DNA of 28,221 nt, taken from positions 1 through 28,221 of the forward strand of contig JANXEP010000047.1 in assembly GCA_025057795.1 (NCBI GenBank). The letters run 5' to 3'. This document shows positions 1 through 6,264 of the stretch, piece after piece; position 1 is the stretch's first letter, and each line of letters opens with the position of its first letter. Position numbers and translations under genes: made by a program. Below the pieces are notes generated by a model, which ran no database searches, had not been told where the DNA came from, and saw nothing but the letters and a program-made list of their open reading frames with translations. The stretch is from Candidatus Bathyarchaeota archaeon (GTDB lineage: Archaea; Thermoproteota; Bathyarchaeia; Bathyarchaeales; UBA233).

Positions 1-108
1 GTAAGGATATGTTTTACTTGTTATAAGCTCATAAATTTCGTTAGGACGCATAAAATAAACATCATTCAAGGTTCGCCTTCTCTTACCAACCAACCACGGT
101 TGAGGCAT
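1..108 (-). CDS. Hypothetical protein, N-terminal fragment (runs off window)
   Basis: An open frame reads leftward from an ATG at 108-106 to the window edge, giving 36 residues that begin MPQPWLVGKRRRTLND and continue with an Arg/Lys-rich then Tyr-containing stretch. It starts 12 bp after the stop of the gene at 121-450, in the same direction, as expected for the next gene in a compact operon. No domain can be recognised from so short a piece. The tight packing and company suggest it belongs to the same element-like gene block. The rest of the gene lies outside the window. Confidence 0.5.
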   Translation of the reverse strand, partial: MPQPWLVGKRRRTLNDVYFMRPNEIYELITSKTYPY

Positions 109-120
109 AACTTAAACACC

Positions 121-450
121 TCACTCCAAAACCTCATGCAATTTCTGAACAGTCTTAGCGGAATCCAACCTCTCAATAATGTGAACCTTGCTTCCGCTTT
201 TCCGCCTTAGCTGATAATCCGCTAAAACAAGCTCAACATCCCTGCCAAACGCAATTTCCGTTATAGCATTAAGCAAATAAGCAGAACCCCTAAACCCCTT
301 CTCAATCGGATAATTACATTTTTCACTTTCAAAAATAATTTTGAGAAGTCTTAAAACATGCTCTAAACTCCAAACCTCACCATAACTATAAACCTTGATA
401 ACAAAATCACCCTCACTTTTACGCCCCTTCTCCACAACAAATTGAACCAT
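121..450 (-). CDS. Hypothetical protein, 109 aa, element-like operon
   Basis: A 109-residue soluble protein with no recognisable family. It has a mixed alpha/beta look, with no membrane segment, no Cys motif and no signal peptide. The start ATG at 450-448 overlaps the stop of the upstream gene by one base (TAATG), which indicates translational coupling, and the next leftward gene begins 12 bp after its stop. The packed arrangement with RHH regulators upstream suggests it is a cargo or replication-associated protein of an integrated element, but nothing in the sequence gives its activity. Reality as a gene rests on the uninterrupted frame, the coupling and the ordinary protein-like composition. 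Confidence 0.6.
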   Translation of the reverse strand: MVQFVVEKGRKSEGDFVIKVYSYGEVWSLEHVLRLLKIIFESEKCNYPIEKGFRGSAYLLNAITEIAFGRDVELVLADYQLRRKSGSKVHIIERLDSAKTVQKLHEVLE

Positions 451-827
451 TAACCCTTAACCTCACTAAGCTTTTTACGGAAAATCCTATCACCATACTT
501 TTCAGGATAAATCCAATAACGAAACCGATAACCTTCTTCATGGAAAGGATTACCAATAACCGCATTATTCTGCTTAAGAATGTTAAAACAATGTTGCCAA
601 TTCTCCAAAACATTCTGACTTTTATACGCTACCTCATAATCTCCTAGACGTGAACCCTTCTCGCTTTGCCACTTCAAAATTAGGAAGGTTTCCTCTGAAA
701 GCTTTGCCTTAACCTCAGAACCCAAAAGCTTCCCAATCTGCTTCCTAAGCTTAACACAACAAGCTTCCACACCACTCACAAAATCACAGAAATCCTCTAA
801 GAAAATCCGCAAATCCTCATCACTCAA
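450..827 (-). CDS. Hypothetical protein, about 125 aa, start uncertain
   Basis: An unrecognised soluble protein. From the preferred TTG start at 827-825 it begins (M)SDEDLRIFLEDFCDFV, a natural-looking N-terminus, with a GGGGTGG purine tract just upstream and only an 8-bp overlap with the preceding gene. The frame stays open further up, with ATG codons near 869 and 923, but that extension reads the antisense-like repeat of the overlapping gene as a run of Val, Leu and Cys and is probably not translated. The body has a conserved-looking aromatic C-terminal half (around YRFRYWIYPEKYGDRIF). The stop overlaps the start of the downstream gene by one base. Function is unknown. Confidence 0.55.
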   Translation of the reverse strand: MSDEDLRIFLEDFCDFVSGVEACCVKLRKQIGKLLGSEVKAKLSEETFLILKWQSEKGSRLGDYEVAYKSQNVLENWQHCFNILKQNNAVIGNPFHEEGYRFRYWIYPEKYGDRIFRKKLSEVKG

Positions 828-1359
828 CCGCTTCCACCCCGCACAGGACAAACTCCCTACACCTAACATTAGGACAACCACCACAATCAAACAAAGGCAA
901 ACCACCACGAGGCACATGCACATCCTTCAACGCACAGTAAAACCGCCCAGACTCAACACCCTCAACCCTAACATTCCCCCCAAACCTACGAGGACGACTC
1001 TGAACATACTGCTCAAACCTAACCTCACCAACACACAAAGGCACATCAACAACACGACTCAAAGTATTGCCGTAAGCATGCTTTTCCAATGTTGCTTTCA
1101 ACACGTGTAAAGCCATGTATTTTTGAAGTATTTTACAAGCGGATTCTCCTTTCGCCTTAACCGCCTGATTAAAAGCGTTTCTAAGCTTTTCTGGACAATC
1201 AAAACTCAAATGAACAATCTTTCCACCAAACAACTCAGAAAACTGCTCCTCTAAAAATCCATCAAAAAGCATGCTTCCAGCACTACTATCGGTTTGTTTT
1301 TTTGTGTGTTTGTTTTGGGTTTGCGAAAGTGTTTTATGTTTAGATTGTGTGTTTTTCAT
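820..1359 (-). CDS. RHH-like protein with C-terminal four-Cys cluster
   Basis: A 179-residue protein in three parts. Residues 1-29 are a low-complexity Lys/Gln/Thr/His/Asn tail. Residues about 47-85 (IVHLSFDCPEKLRNAFNQ, then a second helix ending at LQKYMALH) have the strand-helix-helix pattern of ribbon-helix-helix DNA-binding domains. The C-terminus carries Cys159, 162, 167 and 173 (C-x2-C-x4-C-x5-C), a likely zinc-binding knuckle. The ATG at 1359 has an AGAGG tract seven bases upstream, which supports the long start. The gene follows a 49-codon RHH gene after 29 bp and overlaps the next gene by 8 bp. A DNA-binding role in a mobile element is inferred; the combined architecture is not one I recognise. 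Confidence 0.6.
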   Translation of the reverse strand: MKNTQSKHKTLSQTQNKHTKKQTDSSAGSMLFDGFLEEQFSELFGGKIVHLSFDCPEKLRNAFNQAVKAKGESACKILQKYMALHVLKATLEKHAYGNTLSRVVDVPLCVGEVRFEQYVQSRPRRFGGNVRVEGVESGRFYCALKDVHVPRGGLPLFDCGGCPNVRCREFVLCGVEAVE

Positions 1360-1388
1360 TTAGATGCCTCTCGACTTTTTCTTTTTGT

Positions 1389-1538
1389 TTAAACCTTCTG
1401 TGTCTCACACTCCAAAAATTGGGTAACTGCTTTGCGGATTAGTTCGCTCATGGTGTTTGCTTTGCCTTCAGCTATTGCTTTTTGGAGTTTTGTTTTGAAT
1501 TCTGGTTCTACTCTGATTCTTAACATGATGGTTTTCAT
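1389..1538 (-). CDS. Small CopG/Arc-type ribbon-helix-helix regulator, 49 aa
   Basis: This short gene encodes MKTIMLRIRVEPEFKTKLQK followed by a second helix (TMSELIRKAVTQFLE). It is a textbook ribbon-helix-helix fold: an alternating beta strand (residues 4-10), helix A (11-24), a turn, and helix B (29-43). Such proteins bind DNA as dimers through the N-terminal strand and often repress their own operon or control plasmid copy number. A GTGGTT tract lies about six bases before the ATG. It is the first gene of the leftward cluster and is divergent from the winged-helix gene at 1627, so it may control the shared intergenic region, where short repeats are present. Confidence 0.8.
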   Translation of the reverse strand: MKTIMLRIRVEPEFKTKLQKAIAEGKANTMSELIRKAVTQFLECETQKV

Positions 1539-1568
1539 GTAGCAACCACAAGGTTTTTATGTAGCTAC
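1537..1568. promoter_or_regulatory. Candidate operator in divergent intergenic region
   Basis: ATGTAGC occurs at 1537-1543 and again at 1559-1565, a spacing of 22 bp. The second copy extends into the 8-bp palindrome GTAGCTAC (1561-1568). The pair sits directly upstream of, and overlapping, the start of the small RHH gene, where an autoregulatory site would be expected. Binding is inferred. Confidence 0.35.
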
Positions 1569-1588
1569 TGAAGGATAATAAGTTATAG

Positions 1589-1637
1589 GTGAACAATTCG
1601 TATAATTCGAATATGAGGTTTAAAGCGTGAACAATTC
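1589..1637 (+). repeat. 11-bp direct repeat around the start of the winged-helix gene
   Basis: GTGAACAATTC occurs at 1589-1599 and 1627-1637, a spacing of 38 bp. The second copy contains the GTG start codon of the downstream gene, with GAGGT at 1615-1619 as its ribosome binding site. The first copy is followed by a short frame that stops. It may be a regulatory repeat or a trace of a small duplication. Confidence 0.35.
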
Positions 1638-2505
1638 AAACTCAGATAATCAAAACCGAATTATTCAGAAGGTTAGAGAAAAGGAGAAGCGTAAGGTTAT
1701 AATCCGTTTAATAGGAAAATACAAAGTTGATAGAAGAACTGTTCAAAATCTCAAAAAAATTTTCGATTTCATAGGAAGAAGGAAGGAATTTACTGGCGGT
1801 GAAATAGTTAAGAATATGGGAATACCTTCTTCTGTTCTTTATCCTCTGTTGGATGATTTCGAGAAGAAGGGGTTAATTGTAAAAGTCGGAGAGAAAAAAT
1901 CCGCTGGAAGAGGAAAAACTGAAATCTATGGTTTAACATCTGTCGGGAAAATGGTATGTGCATACATGAATAGTGATGAAAAGCTCTTAGAGGAAGCTCT
2001 TCGAGAAGTTTATGAAAATGAGTCTAATCCATTAAAACGGTTTTTCCTTGAAGCTTTATTCACGAATTATCCCTCACAAGTTTTGCTTAACATTTTAGAT
2101 TTTTCTATGCGGAAAGTGAAGTTTTTGCCTAAAGGAATGGATATGGATAGTTTTATCTCTGAGGTTTTTGAAGATGCCTTTTTTAACATAGAGTTATTAG
2201 CAAAGGAAGAACGTGAAGAATTAGACAAGCTATTTAAAAAGAATGCTGAGTTAATGGAGAAATCAGAACACAGAGATTTCATTTTCCTATATTTCAAGAT
2301 GCAGATGGAAAGCAAATGGTTATACGTGCTTCGAGGAGAAAAACTTAAGAAATATGCGGATTCTTTAAAGGAAAATCCCTTTCTGCTTCATATTCCATGC
2401 GATAACCCAAAATGTAATGAAGTAATTTTGGCAAAAAGTTTCTTAGAAGTTTCCATACCACAATATTGTAAAGAATGTGAAAGGAAGGGGATAAATAATG
2501 AGTGA
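1627..2505 (+). CDS. Winged-helix protein with C-terminal four-Cys zinc site
   Basis: A 292-residue protein. Residues about 40-110 form a winged helix-turn-helix of the PadR/MarR type: GGEIVKNMGIPSSVLYPLLD is the recognition region and a basic wing (KKSAGRGKTEIYGLT) follows. The middle is helical and charged. The C-terminus carries Cys258, Cys263, Cys281 and Cys284 (C-x4-C and C-x2-C), a probable zinc-binding module. The GTG start is fixed by GAGGT seven bases upstream. The stop overlaps the next gene's ATG, so the two are co-translated. A transcription regulator or replication-initiation accessory of an integrated element is the likely role; the exact family is not recognised. Confidence 0.7.
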   Translation: MNNSNSDNQNRIIQKVREKEKRKVIIRLIGKYKVDRRTVQNLKKIFDFIGRRKEFTGGEIVKNMGIPSSVLYPLLDDFEKKGLIVKVGEKKSAGRGKTEIYGLTSVGKMVCAYMNSDEKLLEEALREVYENESNPLKRFFLEALFTNYPSQVLLNILDFSMRKVKFLPKGMDMDSFISEVFEDAFFNIELLAKEEREELDKLFKKNAELMEKSEHRDFIFLYFKMQMESKWLYVLRGEKLKKYADSLKENPFLLHIPCDNPKCNEVILAKSFLEVSIPQYCKECERKGINNE

Positions 2506-2854
2506 GGCGGATTTGAACCTAAATTCCACGTGGAAAAATGCGGAAATTCCACGTGGAAAACACCACAATAAAACAGAAACCAAAACCACGGTTTCAGTTT
2601 ACCTCTCTAAAAATTTGGTGGAAAAAGCTAAGAAAAACGGGTTAAACCTTTCAAAAATCCTTGAGGAAGCTCTAAATTCAATATTAAATTATGTAGAAGC
2701 TCCAAACCTTGAAACCGAAAGCTCTAAATTTCTTAATCGACTTTCTTTTCAGAAAGAAAGTCGGGCCCGTAGCTCAGCTAGGTTAGAGCGACAGGCTCAT
2801 AACCTGTTGGTCGGGCGTTCAAATCGCCCCGGGCCCATTTTGAAGCCCTTATAA
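2498..2854 (+). CDS. RHH/CcdA-like antitoxin-type protein whose frame runs through a tRNA gene
   Basis: Residues about 29-63 (TTVSVYLSKNLVEKAKKNGL and a following helix) form a ribbon-helix-helix domain like those of CcdA-type antitoxins and archaeal CopG proteins. The N-terminal 28 residues look unstructured and their DNA contains two palindromic repeats. From about residue 81 the frame enters a hairpin, and from about residue 89 it is encoded by the tRNA-Met gene, ending 17 bp beyond it. That Arg/Ser/Gly-rich tail is very unlikely to be native, so the original stop was probably lost or displaced at an insertion junction. The gene is translationally coupled to the upstream winged-helix gene. 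No toxin-like partner is evident beside it. Confidence 0.6.
   Translation: MSEADLNLNSTWKNAEIPRGKHHNKTETKTTVSVYLSKNLVEKAKKNGLNLSKILEEALNSILNYVEAPNLETESSKFLNRLSFQKESRARSSARLERQAHNLLVGRSNRPGPILKPL
2521..2560. promoter_or_regulatory. Two 17-nt repeats with 12-bp palindromic cores (candidate operators)
   Basis: AAATTCCACGTGGAAAA is present exactly at 2521-2537 and 2544-2560. Each copy contains the perfect palindrome TTCCACGTGGAA (2524-2535 and 2547-2558). The 23-bp period is about two helical turns and is not a multiple of three, so the copies are read in different frames of the RHH gene. This argues for a DNA-level function, most likely operator sites for the RHH protein itself or the winged-helix protein upstream. 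Confidence 0.6.
2738..2763 (+). other. Perfect 11-bp hairpin abutting the 5' end of tRNA-Met
   Basis: CGACTTTCTTT (2738-2748), the loop TCAG, then AAAGAAAGTCG (2753-2763) form an uninterrupted stem whose last base is G1 of the tRNA. It could be a terminator for the upstream RHH gene, a processing signal in the pre-tRNA leader, or part of a recombination site. The sequence does not decide between these. Confidence 0.55.
2763..2837 (+). tRNA. tRNA-Met (CAU)
   Basis: A complete 75-nt cloverleaf. The acceptor stem GGGCCCG pairs with CGGGCCC, the D arm is GCTC/GAGC, the anticodon stem ACAGG/CCTGT encloses loop CTCATAA (anticodon CAT), and the T arm is GGGCG-TTCAAAT-CGCCC. The discriminator is A2837 and CCA is not encoded. 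It lacks the features of archaeal initiator tRNA, so it is an elongator Met tRNA or, less likely, an Ile tRNA with a modified CAU anticodon. There is no intron. A protein frame from the left crosses it completely. Confidence 0.95.
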
Positions 2855-2861
2855 GCCTCCT

Positions 2862-3341
2862 TTAAGCCTTTAACTTTACAACTAAACTTGCTGTTCTTCT
2901 TCCAAGTTCGCGGCAGTAATTAAGCGCTTCTTTATCCGGCTTTTCTACAGCTGCCGCACCATAATGTTTGTCGTCTGGTCTTCCTTGAACTATCATTCCA
3001 TGAATTAGCATGGCGTTTAATATGGACAGCAGTGTTGTTTCGGCGCCTGTGGCTGTTCCGCCGGAGCTTGTGAAAGCCGCGCCTACTTTGCCTTCAAGTT
3101 TCCCGTGGATTTTCACAGAATCATCTAATAAAGCTTTAAGTTTGGCTGACATCTGCCCGTAATATGTTGGGGAGCCCATTATGATGCCATCAGCCTCAAG
3201 CAAATCATCCAAGCTTGTTTGGTCAACTTTTTTAACAGTTACATCGACGCCTTTAACTTGTTTTACGCCTTCAGCTACTGCAAAAGCCATTTTCTCAGTA
3301 TTCCCCGTTTTTGAGTCATAAACAACCAGAATTTTCGCCAT
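2862..3341 (-). CDS. Flavodoxin-fold NAD(P)H:quinone oxidoreductase, WrbA-like
   Basis: A 159-residue FMN-binding flavodoxin-like protein. Residues 1-8 (MAKILVVY) form the first strand and are followed by the phosphate-binding loop SKTGNTEKMA. GSPTYYGQMSAKLKALLDD is the second FMN loop typical of WrbA, and TSSGGTATGAETTLLSILNA is the third. Family members reduce quinones with two electrons, which protects against oxidative stress. It is shorter than E. coli WrbA (about 198 aa), as in many archaeal homologues. The ATG at 3341 is preferred over the GTG at 3356 because GGGGTG precedes it at suitable distance and the protein then begins directly at the first strand. It is monocistronic, pointing toward tRNA-Met. 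Confidence 0.85.
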   Translation of the reverse strand: MAKILVVYDSKTGNTEKMAFAVAEGVKQVKGVDVTVKKVDQTSLDDLLEADGIIMGSPTYYGQMSAKLKALLDDSVKIHGKLEGKVGAAFTSSGGTATGAETTLLSILNAMLIHGMIVQGRPDDKHYGAAAVEKPDKEALNYCRELGRRTASLVVKLKA

Positions 3342-3534
3342 TAACACCCCACTCACCTATTTTATTATTTGTAATTTAAACCTTATTAATAGGAAAACTA
3401 GGGTTTTTGAAGATTTATTATTAAGGTTTTTGGCTTTCGTTCTAAAATGTAGGTTTTTAAGTTAAACGTTTTTCTTATGTTAGTGATGGTGATGTGTCTC
3501 GGGTGGGCTATTATTTTTAGCGGTAGTTCTAGGG

Positions 3535-3786
3535 TTGTTTATTTCGGGTGTTCTCTGGTTGCGCGGATTCATTTTCAGAGCCAAACTTGATAACGAGGCT
3601 GAGCTTGAATGGAGAATCCCCAACTTTTACTGGCACGACTTTAGCCGATTGGAAAAATCAGATATACATGAGTCGAGGCTCTGCTGGATTATTCGGTTTG
3701 AACAAGCCCGCAGGCCAGACCATTACTTTGAAGTATGGTTGGACTTTTACACAGGCGAAGTTTTAGGAGGAAAACATTGCCGCTGA
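3535..3786 (+). CDS. Small hypothetical protein, possibly 5'-frameshifted or TTG-started
   Basis: An 83-codon frame whose C-terminal half (CWIIRFEQARRPDHYFEV, then WLDFYTGEVLGG) resembles the W-x-V-x-F ... V-W-x-D-x-x-T-G-E-V-x-G pattern of PepSY-like and similar small archaeal proteins. The only usual start is TTG at 3535. In-frame sequence upstream to 3493 reads as a hydrophobic stretch (GGLLFLAVVLGLFISGVLWL) with no start codon, while an ATG at 3477 lies in another frame. The native product was probably a membrane-anchored protein and the 5' end may have shifted frame. A competing 72-codon frame on the same strand looks less protein-like. Function is unknown. Confidence 0.55.
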   Translation: MFISGVLWLRGFIFRAKLDNEAELEWRIPNFYWHDFSRLEKSDIHESRLCWIIRFEQARRPDHYFEVWLDFYTGEVLGGKHCR

Positions 3787-3828
3787 TGAAAACTCAAATA
3801 GCTTTTGATGTATGTTTGGTTAGCGTCT

Positions 3829-4485
3829 CTAAGTAAGGCCCAGTATTCTTAAACCTTTCATTATTTCCTCAACAACGGTCTCCGGGGGAGTTTCAAGCTT
3901 ATCACACTTAGCTTCTATGAAGGGAACCCCTTTCCCTCTATAATACTGTAGGATGGGCTGTGTCTGTTTTTCGTAGACTTCTATGCGTTTTTTAATCACT
4001 TCACGAGTATCGTCTGGGCGTTGGTATAAAGGGCCGCCGCAGTTGTCGCATAGCATGTCCTTTTTCGGCTTCAGATAGAGTATGTTGTATATGGCGCCGC
4101 AGTTTTTGCATATTCTCCTTGAGGATAAACGCTCAATAATTATCCAGTCAGGCACTATAAGGTGGATTATGGCGTCTATTTTGGTTAACCCGTCCAAAGC
4201 TTTAGCTTGCTCAATGGTTCTTGGATAGCCGTCCAAAATGAAGCCCTTACCTTTTGGAATTTTAGCCAAATTCTGCTTCAAAACTTCCAATGTAATATTA
4301 TCCGGAACAAGCAGCCCCCCCTCAACATAACCCTTAACAGTCCTTCCAAGCGGCGTGTCCTCCTTAATTATCTCCCTAAAAATATCCCCTGTCGCAATCA
4401 CTTCCACGTCAAGCCTAACCCTCAACCGTGAGGCGTAAGTTCCCTTGCCAGAACCAGGCGCACCAAAAATTATTAGGTTAACCAC
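3829..4485 (-). CDS. adk: Adenylate kinase
   Basis: Catalyses ATP + AMP to 2 ADP in the cytoplasm. The 218-residue protein has the P-loop GAPGSGKGT at residues 8-16, the AMP-binding region around TGDIFRE (32-38) and DGYPRT (85-90), and the long LID with a structural zinc site at Cys126, 129, 146 and 149. RPDDTREVIKKR (156-167) contributes phosphate-binding arginines. This is the long, bacterial-type enzyme rather than the short AdkA trimeric form of many archaea. Length is normal. It is transcribed alone, with the small unknown gene at 3535-3786 converging on it. The start ATG opens directly onto the first beta strand. Confidence 0.96.
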   Translation of the reverse strand: MVNLIIFGAPGSGKGTYASRLRVRLDVEVIATGDIFREIIKEDTPLGRTVKGYVEGGLLVPDNITLEVLKQNLAKIPKGKGFILDGYPRTIEQAKALDGLTKIDAIIHLIVPDWIIIERLSSRRICKNCGAIYNILYLKPKKDMLCDNCGGPLYQRPDDTREVIKKRIEVYEKQTQPILQYYRGKGVPFIEAKCDKLETPPETVVEEIMKGLRILGLT

Positions 4486-4593
4486 ACGCTTTCTCTCCTT
4501 TCCAAACTAGTTTAGGTAAGAGAATCCAACAATTTATAATTAAATATTACTGAAACCTTACCTATAGGCTGGCGTACCCCCATAAACGGGTAA

Positions 4594-4752
4594 TGCGAAG
4601 ATGAGCGTAAAAAGATTAGAGAAAATATCTACCTAGTTGATCTTGAAACAGGCGGAATAAGAAATTTTATAGCCAGCTACGTTTTAACTGGTAAAAGCGT
4701 ATACACCAAAATCCTTTTTATGAGGCGTTCTCCTTTAGGGAGGCTTAGGTGA
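4594..4752 (+). pseudogene. Open frame without a start codon, possible gene remnant
   Basis: Between adk and rtcB a 52-codon stretch is open after a TAA at 4591 and ends at TGA 4750-4752, four bases before the rtcB start. It reads in part as ENIYLVDLETGGIRNFIASY, which has protein-like composition, but it contains no usable start codon before its last third and no ribosome binding site. It may be the 3' end of a decayed gene or simply rtcB leader sequence. No family is recognised. Confidence 0.2.
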
Positions 4753-4756
4753 TACA

Positions 4757-6238
4757 ATGGGTGAGGAGGGAGAAGGGCGTCCCCCTTCAGAAAAAGTTCC
4801 CCTAGAAAAGATAAACGATTACACTTGGCGCATTCCCAAATATAAGCCTGGCATGAGGGTTCCCGGAATAGTTTTCGCCAACGAGGCCCTATTGGAAAAA
4901 ATGCAGACAGACCGAACCCTTGAGCAATGTGCAAACGTTGCCCATTTGCCCGGCATATACAAGTATTCCATAACATTGCCTGACGGGCATGAAGGTTACG
5001 GTTTCCCAATAGGAGGAGTGGCAGCCACAGACTTTGAAGAGGGCGTGATCAGCCCGGGCGGAGTTGGCTACGACATAAACTGTGGGGTTCGCCTCCTGAC
5101 AACAAACCTTACAGAACAAGACCTTAAACCTAAACTCGCCAATCTGGCAAGCGCCATTTTCGAGAACGTGCCAAGCGGGCTTGGAAGCCGAAGGAAAGAT
5201 TTCAAAGTCTCCATCCACGACTTGGACAGGCTGGCCATGGAAGGCGTCCAGTGGGTTATCGACCAAGGCTTAGGCTGGCCTGAAGACGCGGAGCACTGCG
5301 AAGAACGCGGATGCATGAAGAACGCTAACCCGGACAAGGTTTCAACAACAGCCAAGAACAGGGGCTTAGCCCAGATAGGCACGTTGGGCTCTGGGAACCA
5401 CTTCCTCGAAATCCAAAAAGTTGACAAAATCTATGACGAGAAAACAGCTAGAACCTTTGGAATAGAGCAGGCAGGCCAAGTAACGGTTATGATTCACTGC
5501 GGCTCTAGGGGTTTCGGACATCAGATCTGCTCAGACTATCTGCGGGTCATGGAGAGAGCTGTTCACAAATATAAAATCGCCTTGCCCGACAGGGAGCTTG
5601 CATGCGCTCCTGGAAACAGCAACGAGGCAGAGGACTATTATGAGGCTATGGCATGCGCCGTCAACTATGCCTTCGCAAACCGCCAAGCCATAATGCACTG
5701 GGTTAGGCAAAGCTTCCAACAGGTTTTCAAACAAGACCCTGAAAAGTTTGGGCTAAACCTCGTTTACGATGTAGCTCACAACATCGCGAAAATCGAGACT
5801 CACAAAGTCAACGGCGAACGCAAAAAGGTCTGGGTTCACAGAAAAGGCGCAACAAGGGCTTTCCCGCCGGGGCATCCAGAAATACCGCAAGACTACAGGA
5901 GTGTAGGTCAACCCGTTATAATCCCAGGAAGTATGGGAACAAGCTCGTGGCTTCTGGTGGGCACTGAGAAGGCTATGGAAATAAGCTTCGGCTCCACAGC
6001 CCATGGGGCGGGCAGAATGCTCAGCCGAGCGGCTGCTAAAAAGAGGTTCTTCGGAGGTGATGTAAGGCGAAGCTTGGAACAGCGAGGCATCGCCGTAAGA
6101 GCTGCAAGCGCCGTGGTTTTAGCTGAGGAGGCAGATCCAGCCTACAAGAACGTGGATATTGTGGCGGATGTAAGCGACAAGGTGGGCATAGCCACAAAAG
6201 TGGCGAGGCTTATACCCCTAGCCGTAGTTAAAGGTTGA
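4757..6238 (+). CDS. rtcB: RNA-splicing ligase RtcB
   Basis: GTP- and Mn2+-dependent ligase that joins 2',3'-cyclic-phosphate or 3'-phosphate RNA ends to 5'-OH ends; in archaea it seals tRNA exons after intron removal. The 493-residue protein shows the metal-binding set: Asp106 and Cys109 in GGVGYDINCGVR, His215 in GSGNHFLEIQ, His247 in HCGSRGFGHQ and His341 in YDVAHNIAK. It also has GSMGTSSWLLVG and the guanylylated His416 in STAHGAGRMLSR. Length is close to the usual 480 and no intein is present. The ATG follows a GGTGAT tract. A tRNA gene with an intron lies 4 kb away in this window. No archease gene is adjacent. Confidence 0.97.
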   Translation: MGEEGEGRPPSEKVPLEKINDYTWRIPKYKPGMRVPGIVFANEALLEKMQTDRTLEQCANVAHLPGIYKYSITLPDGHEGYGFPIGGVAATDFEEGVISPGGVGYDINCGVRLLTTNLTEQDLKPKLANLASAIFENVPSGLGSRRKDFKVSIHDLDRLAMEGVQWVIDQGLGWPEDAEHCEERGCMKNANPDKVSTTAKNRGLAQIGTLGSGNHFLEIQKVDKIYDEKTARTFGIEQAGQVTVMIHCGSRGFGHQICSDYLRVMERAVHKYKIALPDRELACAPGNSNEAEDYYEAMACAVNYAFANRQAIMHWVRQSFQQVFKQDPEKFGLNLVYDVAHNIAKIETHKVNGERKKVWVHRKGATRAFPPGHPEIPQDYRSVGQPVIIPGSMGTSSWLLVGTEKAMEISFGSTAHGAGRMLSRAAAKKRFFGGDVRRSLEQRGIAVRAASAVVLAEEADPAYKNVDIVADVSDKVGIATKVARLIPLAVVKG

Positions 6239-6264
6239 CTGCTACTAAAATGCGCTGATTTTCT

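Noticed and set aside
828..923. Hydrophobic N-terminal extension of the gene at 450-827 (Val/Leu/Cys-rich, looks like a signal or membrane segment)
   Set aside because: It lies entirely within the overlapping upstream gene and arises from reading that G/T-rich sequence in another frame. A later start with a purine tract and an 8-bp overlap fits better.
916..1110. Rightward 64-codon open frame
   Set aside because: It is antisense to the RHH/Cys-cluster gene, with Thr/Asn/Pro-rich composition from the skewed bases and no ribosome binding site or family resemblance.
3548..3766. 72-codon ATG-started frame overlapping the small gene at 3535-3786
   Set aside because: The other frame carries the recognisable W-x-V-x-F ... 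TGEV pattern, so only one can be real and this one has no supporting motif.
4757..6238. Possible intein in rtcB
   Set aside because: All metal-binding and ligation motifs occur at normal spacing and the length is standard, so nothing is inserted.
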